A stretch of DNA of 64,000 nucleotides, taken from Pseudoalteromonas rubra (GTDB lineage Bacteria; Pseudomonadota; Gammaproteobacteria; Enterobacterales; Alteromonadaceae). Both the position numbers and the translations under genes were made by a program. Numbering within the stretch: the first letter of the stretch is position 1; every line of letters begins with the position of its first letter. Under the pieces are notes generated by a model. It ran no database searches. It had not been told where the DNA came from and saw nothing but the letters and a program-made list of their open reading frames with translations. Shown here in pieces: positions 48,196-59,000 of the stretch. The stretch spans positions 868,001 through 932,000 of the forward strand of contig NZ_CP045430.1 of NCBI RefSeq assembly GCF_005886805.2. Reading direction: 5' to 3'.

Positions 48196-49389
48196 ATGCA
48201 GGTTCATGATCTTACACTGATGCTGTCGTTGTGGATTGCGTCTCTTACTGGTGCGACTTTGCTGTTTGTGATCTCGAAAATGACCCAGACCATCACCGGC
48301 ACCCGAGTTTGGTCCCTGGCTATGTTGCTACTTTCCTTTGCCTATTTATCACAGTTGAGCATGCAAAGCCTGGATGTTCAATGGCGCGTTTTAACCTTTA
48401 ATACCTTCCTTATACTGGGGCACTCAGCGTGGCTGATCGGCACCTGGCAATTCGTCGAACGAACCCCGTCAAAACAAAAAATAGCCTGGCTGATCCTACC
48501 TGTATTGCTGATCTCCTGGCTAACAGCCACCGTCTTTCCTGAGCGAGAACTCCGCATCACACTTATTGGCATTTGGCTGATAGCAGTACGTTGCCATTAT
48601 GCCTGGGTGCTTTACAAGCACGCACGTCAGGATAGAAACGAATTTCTGGCCGCCAGGATCGCTATCGGGATCGTGTGTCTGGAGGTCTTTTTCTCGATTA
48701 TGTATACCCTGCAAGGTGCGCTGGGCAACCTGCCACAAATCGGAGAAGCCTTCAACTGGGTAGCTGGCTATACCTGGGTTGCGGCTTTGCTGGGGATCCT
48801 GGCCGGTGCGCCGATTTTATTGCTACTCAGTGCAGGGCGCTTTGTAAAGGCGCTGGAATTTGCAGCCAATCACGACCTGCTGACCGGACTGCTCAATCGC
48901 CGTGGGCTAGCCAGACAACTCAACGAGCTGCTGCCGCTGAGCAAAAGAAAGTGTGACTCACTCACCGTCATGATGATAGATCTCGACCATTTTAAGCGCG
49001 TGAACGATCTGTACGGCCACCAAAGCGGTGACCGCGCTATTGTCTGCATTGCCGATGTGCTCAAAACACACTTTCGCAGTGCCGATCTGCTGGCACGCTG
49101 GGGCGGCGAAGAATTTTGCCTGGTCCTGTTTGATATGCAACCCGACATGGCGGCAACCTGTGCAAACAAACTACAAAATGCCTTTGCACAACAAAGTCTG
49201 CAACTGGGGTTAGGTGATACTCCTTTGACCATCAGCATAGGTATTGCCTGTAGCCGCGAGATCAGCCTGCCGGGCTTCGAAACCACCCAAAATCAGGCAG
49301 ACAAAGCCCTGTACGATGCCAAACATGCCGGACGAAACTGCGTGAAAGTAGCCAGCATGGCACTGAGCCTGCTCGAAGAAACGCCCTGA
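48196..49389 (+). CDS. Membrane diguanylate cyclase (GGDEF)
   Basis: 397 aa. Six to seven membrane helices occupy residues ~5-215 (a 7TM-like sensor without a recognised name). The GGDEF domain follows: NHDLLTGLLNRRGLARQLN, MIDLDHFKRVNDLYGHQSGD and the active loop RWGGEEF near residue 300. RSAD, five residues before GGEEF, fits the product-inhibition I-site RxxD. It should make cyclic di-GMP from two GTP and so promote attachment or biofilm. No clear ribosome site precedes the ATG, so the exact start is uncertain. Its stop is 7 bases from the convergent oxidoreductase stop. Confidence 0.93.
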   Translation: MQVHDLTLMLSLWIASLTGATLLFVISKMTQTITGTRVWSLAMLLLSFAYLSQLSMQSLDVQWRVLTFNTFLILGHSAWLIGTWQFVERTPSKQKIAWLILPVLLISWLTATVFPERELRITLIGIWLIAVRCHYAWVLYKHARQDRNEFLAARIAIGIVCLEVFFSIMYTLQGALGNLPQIGEAFNWVAGYTWVAALLGILAGAPILLLLSAGRFVKALEFAANHDLLTGLLNRRGLARQLNELLPLSKRKCDSLTVMMIDLDHFKRVNDLYGHQSGDRAIVCIADVLKTHFRSADLLARWGGEEFCLVLFDMQPDMAATCANKLQNAFAQQSLQLGLGDTPLTISIGIACSREISLPGFETTQNQADKALYDAKHAGRNCVKVASMALSLLEETP

Positions 49390-49396
49390 TTTACCG

Positions 49397-50251
49397 TTAG
49401 GCGTTCAGCTGATAGGTCAGGCTCTCAAGCATGGTCGTAGTTGGCCGACCTATCAGGCGACCCAGTGTGCCGCTATTCTCATACAGCCAGCCCGCATTCG
49501 CCTGAGCTTCAGCATCAGCCAGCAACGCCGCAAATCCGGCCGGTAATCCCAGCTGAGTCAGAAAATCTGCATAATGTTGTTCAGACACATAGTTTGTCAG
49601 TACGGTTTTGCCACTTAGCTCAGTGGCCAAGTCAGCCAGTGCCTGTAAATTAAAGCTCTGATCGCCCGCCAGCTCATAGGTTTTGCCAGCATGGTCCGGC
49701 TCGGTCAGTACCACAGCTGCTGCCTCGGCATAATCCCCCCTCGCAGCACTGGCAATTCGCCCTTCATGCATTGCACCGACAATGGCACCCGCAGCAATAC
49801 TGCCAGCAATCCCTGCGCTGTAGTTTTCGTTATACCAGCCATTGCGCAACAACACATAAGGCACATCCGACGCTTTAATCAACTGCTCAGTATCCCGATG
49901 CTCATCACTGAGTTGCATGGGTGACTTATCGGCATGCAAAATACTCGTATAAGCCAACAGCGCCACACCTGCTTGTTTCGCTGCGTGAATAACCGCGCTG
50001 TGCTGACGTACCCGTTGGCCAATCATATTACCCGAAATAAGTAATAACTTACTTACACCCTTCAAAGCATTAGTCAAGGTTTGTGGCTGATCGTAATCTG
50101 CTGTTCTGAGTGTTACTCCAAGACGGCTTAACGCTTCGGCTTGCCCCGGGTCGCGTACCAGTGCCACTATCTGCGACGCCGGAACACGCTTTAGTAAAGC
50201 CGCGATCACCAGCCGACCCAACTGACCATTTGCACCTGTTACTGCAATCAT
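49397..50251 (-). CDS. NmrA/QorB-like NAD(P)-binding oxidoreductase
   Basis: 284 aa from ATG 50251 (GGAGAG upstream). The longer frame to 50368 overlaps the divergent LysR gene and is unlikely. N-terminal dinucleotide motif MIAVTGANGQLGRLVIAALL, then VALVRDPGQAEALSRLGVTL and the RNGWYNENY segment typical of QorB/YtfG-type atypical short-chain dehydrogenases, which reduce quinones with NADPH. Transcribed divergently from a LysR regulator that probably controls it. Confidence 0.88.
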   Translation of the reverse strand: MIAVTGANGQLGRLVIAALLKRVPASQIVALVRDPGQAEALSRLGVTLRTADYDQPQTLTNALKGVSKLLLISGNMIGQRVRQHSAVIHAAKQAGVALLAYTSILHADKSPMQLSDEHRDTEQLIKASDVPYVLLRNGWYNENYSAGIAGSIAAGAIVGAMHEGRIASAARGDYAEAAAVVLTEPDHAGKTYELAGDQSFNLQALADLATELSGKTVLTNYVSEQHYADFLTQLGLPAGFAALLADAEAQANAGWLYENSGTLGRLIGRPTTTMLESLTYQLNA

Positions 50252-50350
50252 ATTATCTCTCCACTGTCTGTGTTTCATGTTGATGGGCTTATTGTCTGGC
50301 AAAATGGCTGTTATCATAAGATGGTCATTACAAAATGAAGTGTTCTGAAA

Positions 50351-51250
50351 ATGATTACAATTAATCATGGCTCGCTGAAATTACTGGCTATCTTTGCAAC
50401 GGTGATTGACAGCGGCAGTTTTGCAGCCGCCGCACGGCGTTTACACTCCAGTCGCTCACGAGTAAGTGAACAAGTGTCTCAGTTAGAATCGCAATTGAAT
50501 GTACGCTTGTTGCAACGCAGTACACGTCAGTTAAAACTGACCCAGGAAGGAGAAAAAATACTGCAACATGCCCGTCAGTTAGACGGCATATTACAAAATA
50601 TAGAAGCGGATCTGACGGATACTGAGCCCAGTGGCCGAGTCACGCTGACCATGAATCACGACATTGCGCATAAGTTTATTCTGCCCAAGCTCGACAAACT
50701 GGCACAGCGCTATCCGAAGATTAGCCTGGATTTGAATGTCGATGATAACCCGCTCGACCTGATTGAACAGCAAATTGACCTGGCTATTCGGATTGGCTTT
50801 ATTCGTGATGAATCTTTGGTTGCACGCATTCTTCATCAGGAGCGCTTGGCCCTGTTTGCCAGCCCCACATTGCTGGCACAGTATGGCATGCCCAACACAG
50901 TGGCTGAGCTGGAGGCCATGCCCTGGCTGATGCTCAAACAAACCGCCGAGCAGGGCGCACAAATGCTGTTTGATAATGAGGAGCCGGTGGTGATCCAACC
51001 CCTCCAACATCACAGTTGTAATTCACCTTACCTATTGCAGCAAATGGTCGTGAGTGGGCTTGGCGTAGCAACCTTACTGCCTTCTACCGTGCAACAGGAG
51101 ATCAGCGATGGCAAGTTAGTCACACTCTGTGAATCGTTGCACAGCGAACCGCTGGTGTTTTCACTGGTTTACCCGTCTCGTCGTCAGGTGCCACAACGTA
51201 CCCGGGCCGTCATTGACTTTTTACTCTCTGAGTCGCTATTTCACCTTTAA
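50351..51250 (+). CDS. LysR family transcriptional regulator
   Basis: 299 aa. Winged helix-turn-helix at about residues 8-65 (LKLLAIFATVIDSGSFAAAA, SRSRVSEQVSQLESQLNVRL), then a periplasmic-binding-fold effector domain (residues ~90-295) with VNVDDNPLDLIEQQIDLAIR-like features of the CrgA/DsdC-type group. The ~100 bases shared with the divergent oxidoreductase should hold both promoters and the operator. Inducer unknown; a quinone or electrophile would fit the neighbour. Confidence 0.92.
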   Translation: MITINHGSLKLLAIFATVIDSGSFAAAARRLHSSRSRVSEQVSQLESQLNVRLLQRSTRQLKLTQEGEKILQHARQLDGILQNIEADLTDTEPSGRVTLTMNHDIAHKFILPKLDKLAQRYPKISLDLNVDDNPLDLIEQQIDLAIRIGFIRDESLVARILHQERLALFASPTLLAQYGMPNTVAELEAMPWLMLKQTAEQGAQMLFDNEEPVVIQPLQHHSCNSPYLLQQMVVSGLGVATLLPSTVQQEISDGKLVTLCESLHSEPLVFSLVYPSRRQVPQRTRAVIDFLLSESLFHL

Positions 51251-51399
51251 ATTCTATTTAAGAGAATGGTTAGTGCGATTTTTAGAAATTTTAAAAACTA
51301 AAAACGAATTTATACTGTTTCATATCGGCTGAGGGGAAAACAACTGAACACCTGCCCCGCAAGCCCTGGCCTAAATATTACGCACTTGAGGAAACGGTA

Positions 51400-51846
51400 A
51401 TGACTAAATTAATTCAACTATTCGACCAAAACACAACGCTGTCTCATATTGCTGCACTGCTTGCACGCATTGGCTTGTCAGCCATCTTTATTCTCGCAGC
51501 GATGAACAAGATCCAGTACTTTGAAGGCAACGCACAGTATATGGCATCAAGCGGCCTGCCTGGCGAGTTACTGCCACTGGTCATTGCCTTTGAGTTAATC
51601 GGTGGTCTGATGATACTGGGTGGCCTGCTTACTCGCCTGACAGCCATTGCATTCGCTGGGTTTAGTCTGGTTAGTGCGCTGTTGTTCCACTTTGACCTGG
51701 CAGATCAAATACAGTTTATTATGTTCTTCAAAAATGTTGCGATGGCAGGTGGTTTCTTGGCGCTGGCGGCCTATGGTGCGGGTAAATTCAGTATCGACCA
51801 AAAAATTCTGACCTCTCAGCCAATCGTTAAAGGCAAGCTGGCTTAA
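51400..51846 (+). CDS. DoxX family membrane protein
   Basis: 148 aa, four membrane helices. LLARIGLSAIFILAAMNKIQ and LVIAFELIGGLMILGGLLTR followed by FHFDLADQIQFIMFFKNVAM give the DoxX pattern, with the conserved helix-2 Glu and the FxKN motif. DoxX proteins are linked to thiol/redox homeostasis and sometimes to quinone chemistry. It lies 150 bases after the LysR gene and near the quinone-reductase-like gene, so a shared redox role is plausible. Own terminator at 51884-51917. Confidence 0.9.
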   Translation: MTKLIQLFDQNTTLSHIAALLARIGLSAIFILAAMNKIQYFEGNAQYMASSGLPGELLPLVIAFELIGGLMILGGLLTRLTAIAFAGFSLVSALLFHFDLADQIQFIMFFKNVAMAGGFLALAAYGAGKFSIDQKILTSQPIVKGKLA

Positions 51847-51883
51847 AACCAGTTTCACTTAATATCTGAAAAGAAAATCATGG

Positions 51884-51917
51884 ACGCGCGGTAGCTCAAC
51901 GCACCGCGCGTTTTTTA
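51884..51917 (+). terminator. Intrinsic terminator of doxX
   Basis: Perfect 9-bp arms ACGCGCGGT (51884-51892) and ACCGCGCGT (51903-51911) followed by TTTTTT. The convergent lipoprotein gene ends two bases beyond. Confidence 0.92.
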
Positions 51918-51918
51918 T

Positions 51919-52590
51919 TTATTCTGACGCCATGACACGCTTACCATTGGCATCAACCACCAACAGATAAGACTGGCCAAAATCACCGTTGCACAAATCA
52001 ATGGCATTGCCAGCGACCTCAAGCCCGTCGGCACAGCTGCTAACTTCATAATAAGAAGTCACCTGACCTTTTTCGGTAGTGGTGACTTTTTCGCCCCCAA
52101 CCATCACGTCATAGCTACCATTGGCAAACAAACGCACGTTAAATACGTCGGCTTTATTTTCTTGCTTTTTACTAATCACAGACAAACTGCGTTCGCCGTC
52201 TGCTTCCCAGGCAATCACCCATAGATTGGCACCATCTTTCAGGGTGGTATTCATACGCTCTTGCTTTTCGCCACTGTTACTGTCTTTAACACCCAGGTTG
52301 ATCATATTGTTAATGGCTTTGTAGCTGTAGCTGTATGTCTTGCCCACCTCTTTTGCAGGTACATCCGCTGACACCACGCTACCGCTGTCAAATAAACCGC
52401 TGTAACCTGAACTGATAGACCTTCTTTTAGCGTGAAAATCAGCCATGTAGTCCAGAGAGTTAACAAAAGACATTTTCGCATCATGGCTCAGCTGCTCTTT
52501 CAGCTCTTCACTTCCTTCACCACATCCAGTCAGGGCAGCTGATAAACCCAGCAAAACTGCAAGCCCTAATCCTTTGTTGACGTTGTTCAT
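51919..52590 (-). CDS. Hypothetical lipoprotein
   Basis: 223 aa from ATG 52590 (GGAG six bases upstream). Lipoprotein signal MNNVNKGLGLAVLLGLSAAL then TGC with the lipobox Cys. The mature part is beta-rich and polar, with a Cys pair (SSCADGLEV, IDLCNGDFG) near the C-terminus that may form a disulphide. No family recognised. Monocistronic; next upstream on the same strand is the NRPS operon, separated by its terminator. Confidence 0.7.
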   Translation of the reverse strand: MNNVNKGLGLAVLLGLSAALTGCGEGSEELKEQLSHDAKMSFVNSLDYMADFHAKRRSISSGYSGLFDSGSVVSADVPAKEVGKTYSYSYKAINNMINLGVKDSNSGEKQERMNTTLKDGANLWVIAWEADGERSLSVISKKQENKADVFNVRLFANGSYDVMVGGEKVTTTEKGQVTSYYEVSSCADGLEVAGNAIDLCNGDFGQSYLLVVDANGKRVMASE

Positions 52591-53009
52591 AATCATCTCC
52601 GTAAATCCATCCAATAAAGAATAATACTGCCAGGCAATGCTTTGCCTGAGTTAAGTCTTAAACACCATCCTGGCTGTTTATCCACAGCGCTACCAAACAG
52701 TGTTGTTTATTTGTGTCTGCTCATTTTTATGGGAGAGATATTAACATGTTAATTACCTTCTCCAAGGTTTATAAATGTGCACAATTGTTTAATTCTGTAA
52801 GCAGAGTGACAGCCTTGTCATAAACACGCTTAGCCTCTCAAAATACAGATAAAAATCAATATTAATCAGCCATTAAACAATTATGGGATTGAGAGTAAAA
52901 GTAAATTAAAATTATGAAAAGTGCGTGACAAAGATACTCAAACAAGCTGATATGTTTGAATATAGCCAGAAGATTAATCGCAACTTAAAATACAACAAAT
53001 TCACAAAAA
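52591..53009. other. Intergenic region between the lipoprotein gene and the NRPS operon
   Basis: About 420 bases, A/T-rich, without a supportable gene or RNA. It should hold the lipoprotein promoter. Confidence 0.35.
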
Positions 53010-53052
53010 AGTAAAAACTAAAGCAACCCAGGGGCAGCCCCCGGGTTGCTTT
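53010..53052 (-). terminator. Intrinsic terminator of the large NRPS operon
   Basis: Long stem AAAGCAACCC (53020-53029) with GGGTTGCTTT (53043-53052) and an inner GGGGC/GCCCCC stem; the minus strand continues with AGTTTTTAC. It lies 8 bases after the NRPS stop, marking the operon end. Confidence 0.9.
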
Positions 53053-53059
53053 ACAGGGC

Positions 53060-56000
53060 TCAGATCTCCAGCACCTCTTCGTCCTCATCAATATCGCTAT
53101 CATCAAAGGCCGAAAGTAAAGTCACCTCACTATGGATCAGTTCAGCGACCTCGCCAAGGTACTGACATTCAAAGACCTCAGCCACACTCAACTCAATTTG
53201 CCAGTGCACCTTAATCTCACTGAGTAGTCGCATCATCAATAGCGAGTGCCCGCCCAAGTCAAAGAAATTCGCCGACATACTGATGGTATTGGACTCTACC
53301 TCCAGCAAGCGTGCCACCACATCAACCAATTGTTGTTCCAGCGCGGTTTGCGGTGCAACATACTCTTCAGCAACGGCGGTTAACGCAATATCCGGCAATG
53401 CCTTTCTGTCTATTTTGCCATTGGCGGTCAGTGGCCAGGAGGTAATTAATTGCCAGGCCGAAGGCACCATATAAGGCGGTAAACTGTCAGACATAGTAGC
53501 CATAAGCTGATCGGTTAAGTCATCGGTTTGTTGCTGAGGGTGTGGCTCAACATACGCAACGATCAGGCCACGTGCTTTATTCACCATAACCAGAGACTGC
53601 GCAACCCGCTCATCCGCATTCAGTGCAGCCTCAATCTCACCCAGCTCTACCCGAAAACCCCGGATCTTAATCTGATCATCAATACGACCTACATATTCCA
53701 CTAAGCCATCCTGCTTAAACCGCACCAAGTCACCGGTTCTATAAAGCTCAGCCGCTTGTCCAGGCTCTGAAAAATAGGGGTTTGCAATAAACCGCTCTTT
53801 ACTCAGCTGAGGTTGATTCAGATATCCCAATGCCAGACCATCTCCCCCCACACAGAGCTCACCCACCACACCTTGAGGCAATTGACGTCCTTGCGGGCTC
53901 AGGACCAAAATATGATCCCCCTGCACACCTCGACCAATGGGTACACCGGCACTGATATCATCATCAGCCGGCACCGGATAGCAGCAGGTAAAGGTGGTAT
54001 TCTCAGTGGGGCCATACCCATTAATCACGGTAATCTCAGGCAACTCTGTTTGCACAGCGGTGACGGCTTGTGGATTAAGCACATCGCCCCCGGCCAGCAC
54101 AGTGTGTAATGCCAAAGTGTCTGACTCTAATTCGCCACACACCTTGCTCCATTCCGTGAACAGACCTGAGGTCAGCCACATTGCTGTTATCCCTTGCGTA
54201 CGCAACACTTTGTTGATCCCGTCCAGAGACAGATAAGTCTCGGGGTACAACACACAGCGTCCGCCATTCAGCAGTGGGCCCCAAATTTCCAGAGTGGCTG
54301 CATCAAAGGCGATATTGGCGCTTTGCAGGAACACAGTCTGGTTGTTCAGAGTCATAAAGTTAGGGTCGTACACCAGACGATTGACTGCCCGATGCGGTGT
54401 CATCACCCCTTTGGGCGTGCCCGTAGAACCTGACGTGTAAATCACATAAGCAATCGACTGCGCCGTTAGCCCTTCAGCCCTGGGCAGATCTAATACACTC
54501 AGTGAAGACCATGGGGCATCAGGGATATCTACCGACACTTTCGCCACCGAGCTGAATGCCAGCACTTCATGCTGCGCTTGCTCAGTCAGGATCACAGTTA
54601 GCTGAGTATCCTCAAGCATATATGCCAGACGAGATTCAGGGTAAGTTGGATCCAGCGGTACATAAGCACCACCGGCTTTCAAAATCGCCAGTGTTGCGAC
54701 CAGTAACTCCACAGAGCGGCCCAGGCACAAGCCCACTAAGGCACCTGCGCCAATCTGATGCGTTTCTCGAAGATACTGCGCCAGTTGGTTTGCACGCGCA
54801 TTCAGCTCACCATAACTGAGCATCTGGTCATTCAGCTGCACAGCCACTTCATTGGGTGTAGCCGCAGCCTGTAACTCAAACAACTCATGAATACAGGACA
54901 GACGCGGATAGTTAGCGCGCCCACTCTGCCACGTGTCTTGCAGCGCTATCTCCGCAGGTGGTAACACCGCCAGCGTCGACACAGGCTGATTGCTATTATC
55001 TTGCAATGCACTCACCAGCGCATGTAGCGCCGTTTCCATCCAGTCAGCAATACGTGTTGCCTCAACGGTTTGCTCAATCTGGAAGTCCAGCGTAAAGCTG
55101 GCTTGCTCGCCCAGATCGTCAACAGACAGATCAAACGGGTAATTGGTACGCTCACGAGTACTCAACAGACTCGGCGCGCCCTCATCACGGTGAGACGCAG
55201 CCTGTTCCTGGGCGGCATCATGTCCGGTATGGCGATAATTAAGGATCGCACTGAACAGCGGCGTATTACCGCTGATGGCACTATGGCTTTGCGCTTCAGC
55301 CAGCGACACCTGCTCGTAAGGCAATAGTGCCTGCAGTGCGTTGTTCACCTCACTCAAGGCAACCTGAGCACTTTGCTGTCCCAGCGAAACACGCAGTGGC
55401 AAGGTATTAATCAACATGCCCATCATATGTTCTATGCCTGGCATACCATTCATCCGGCCGGACATCACAGTACCAAAAACCACCTCATCACGGCCTGTGC
55501 TGGCACTCAATACCTGCGCCCAGGCAAGATGAAATAATGCAGCCGGGCTGCATTGCAGGCGTCGGGATAGCGCCCGGATTTGCTGCGACAATGCCATATC
55601 AAGCGTCGTGCTGTATTCCGCTACCGCACTGCCATCTCCGGTCACCTGAGACAAACCAAATGGCAAGGTTGGCGTATCAATGTCACCGAGCTGCTCAGTG
55701 AAAAACGCCGCCGTATCCAGCTTAGTGCTTTGCGCCATTGAACGGGCGATAAACTCTCGATAAGGCAATGGTGCAGGCAATTCAGTCTTGTTTTGTTCAC
55801 TCAGCTCAGACAGCAAAATTTCCAAAGAAACATGATCGGTGATCAAGTGATGGAACTTCAGCAATGCATAAATTCTGCCCTGCTCGTCCTGTGGTGACAC
55901 CATCAGTTGGATCAGCGGTGCAGATTCCAACTCAAAGCCATGCGCAGCATTGGCCACATAGTCTTCAAACTGCGCTTTTATCTGTGCGCGCTCGAACGGC

Positions 56001-59000
56001 AACTCAGACACCGGTAGCTGCGCCTCACGTAATACAACCTGCACCGCCTGCGCACGGCCACGCCAGAAAATAGCAGTACGCAGCACATCATGACGCTGGA
56101 TCACAAAGTTCAGCTCGGTTTTGAGTTGCGCCAGTTGCGACTCATCAGCCAGTTCAAACGCCATGGTACTGACATAAGGGTCGTGCTGCTGATTCAGCGT
56201 GTGCACAAACAACACCCCTTCCTGTAGCGGAGCAAGTGGATACATATCCTGCACGTTTGCAGCGCCACCAGGCACCTGAGCAATCAGAGTGTCTATGCTG
56301 TCCTGTGTCAGTTCAATCAAAGGCAACATGTCCGGGGTAATGGTGCTCGCCTGCTCGGGAATAAGGTTTTGAGGCACGCTGAATTCAAATTCAACCTGCG
56401 GTTGTGCGTCCAAATGCGCAGCCATCACACTCAGACTACCCGCCTTAAACAAAGCCTGTGCCTGGCACTGATAGCCCAGTTGTTTAACCCGAGACAGTAG
56501 CTGCATGACCAATAAAGAGTGACCACCCAGCGTAAAAAAGTTAGCATCACGGCTAATTTGCTCTACCGGCAGGTTCAGGACATCAGCCCAGATTGCAGCC
56601 AGCGTGCGCTCGGTATCGCTCTGTGGTGCAACATAATCGCGGCTTAAATCCGCCTGCTCAGGCTCTGGCAGCGCCTTGCGGTCAATTTTACCGTTAGGGG
56701 TTTGTGGCCATTCGTCAATCAACACAAAACTGGCCGGGATCATGTACTCAGCTAATGATTGACCCAGTGTCTCAACAATCGACGCTATCAGCGTCTGCTG
56801 CGCCGCTTGCGCCTGCTCTGCAAGCGGTTTAACGTAAGCAACCAGGCGCTGATTACCCTGCGTATCCGACAACGCCATCACCAGTGCCGAATCAACTTCG
56901 TGATGCTCACCGATATGATATTCAATTTCACCCAGCTCAATACGTAATCCGCGAATTTTTACCTGATGGTCCATTCGACCCATATATTCTATGGTGCCAT
57001 CATCACGAAAACGCACCAGATCGCCGGTTTTATAGAGCCGCGAACTTGGCAATGTATCCTCAAACGGATTATCAATAAACCGCTCGGCAGTCAGCTCAGG
57101 GCGATTATGATAGCCGCGCGCCAGACCTTCACCACCAATATGCAGCTCACCACAGGCACCTTGTGGTAGCAGGTTAAGGGCCTCATCCAAGATCACCAGC
57201 TGGATATTCTGGATTGGTTTCCCAATCGGCACGCTGCTGCCGTGTGGCTGGCTGCAATCCCAATAGCTCACATCAATGGCCGCTTCGGTCGGACCATATA
57301 AGTTGTGTAGTTGTGCCGACGGTAAACTCGCTCTGAACTGTTCAACGTGGCTGATCTGCAGCGCTTCACCACTACAGAACACCTGATTAATGGACGTACA
57401 ACGAGCCAGATCGCCATGCTCCAGCATCACACCCAGCATAGAGGGGACAAAGTGTAGTTTCGTGATCCCCGCAGCCACAATCAGCTCGCTAAGGTATTCC
57501 GGCTCTTTGTGACCACCCGGTTTGGCAATCACCAGCTCCGCCCCTTTGAGCATAGGCCAGACGAATTCCCATACAGATACATCAAAGCTATAAGGCGTCT
57601 TTTGCAAAATTCTGTCGTCCGGGCCACAGCCGTATTCGTTGTCCATCCAGTCAATGCGGTTATGCAGCGCCTGATGCTCAACCAACACACCTTTAGGTAG
57701 CCCGGTAGAACCTGACGTGTAAATGGTGTAGGCAAGATTGCGAGCATTCAGACCAATGTCACTCACTGCAATATTGGTATCTGGATAAGCGCTAAAATCG
57801 AACTCATCCAGTCGCGTAACGCTTGCTTCGCCAAGACTTACTCGCTCGGCAACCACAGCTGTGCTAAGTACCACAGCCGCATTGGCATCTTCAACCAGGT
57901 AAGCCAGGCGTGCCGGAGGCAACTCGGGGTCCAGCGGCACATAGGCGCCACCGGCTTTGAGGATACCCCAAATCCCTATCACCATTTCCAGCGAGCGCTC
58001 AACACACAAGCCCACTAACGAATCCGGTCCGATATTGTGCTCCGTGCGCAGATAATGGGCCACTTGGTTGGCTCTGCTATTGAGCTCACCATAGCTCAGA
58101 GTCTGCTCACCAAAGCGCAGTGCAATCTGCTCCGGGGCCGCTGCGGCCTGCTGCTCAAATAATTCGTGAATACACAGCTCTCGCGGATAATCCAGCGCTG
58201 TGTCGTTCCAGCCGTGCAGCTGCTGTTGGCGCTCCGCATCATCCAGCACACACAAACTCTGCACCGCAGTGCTGCTCTGGGTGTCTGCTAAATCCACGTC
58301 AAGTAAGTCCAGCACCTGAGTCAGTGTCACTTGCAGGTACTGTGCAATGCGCGCCGCTGGGGCACGTTTGTCCACCTGAAGTTCAAACCCAAAGCCATCG
58401 CCGAAGTCATCCACCGAGAGGTTGAACGGATAGTTGGTGCGCTCTTCACTGGCCAGCACTTTAAACCCGGCATCCTGCTCCAGCTGAGACTCCGCTACCG
58501 CCGAGTGACGATAGTTCAGCATCGCGCTGAACAGGGGCAGCTGACCGCTCACACCGCTGCAACGCTGCGCCTCGGCCAGCGACACCTGCTCGTACGGCAT
58601 CAAGGCACGCAGGTCATCATTAATGTGTGCCAGCAGGCTCATCGCATCCTGCTCACTCAGCGACACTCGCAATGGCAGGGTGTTAATCATCATCCCCATC
58701 AGCTGGCTGCTCAGGCCATCATCGCTCATGCGGCCTGATAAGACAGTGCCGAACACCACCTCCGCCTGACCACTGCACACACCCAGCACTTTGGCCCAGA
58801 CCAGATGGAACAGCGCCGCCGGGCTGCTGTGATACTGACGGGTCAGGCGGCGAATACGCTGCGCCTGTACGTCATCCAGGGTGACATGCACCGTCTCAAT
58901 GCCCGAACCGTCATTCAGTACGTCCGTCAGACCATAAGGCAAAGTGGGTTCGCTGACATCCCCCAGCATCTGAGTGAAGAAGGTTTCGGTATCCAGACTC

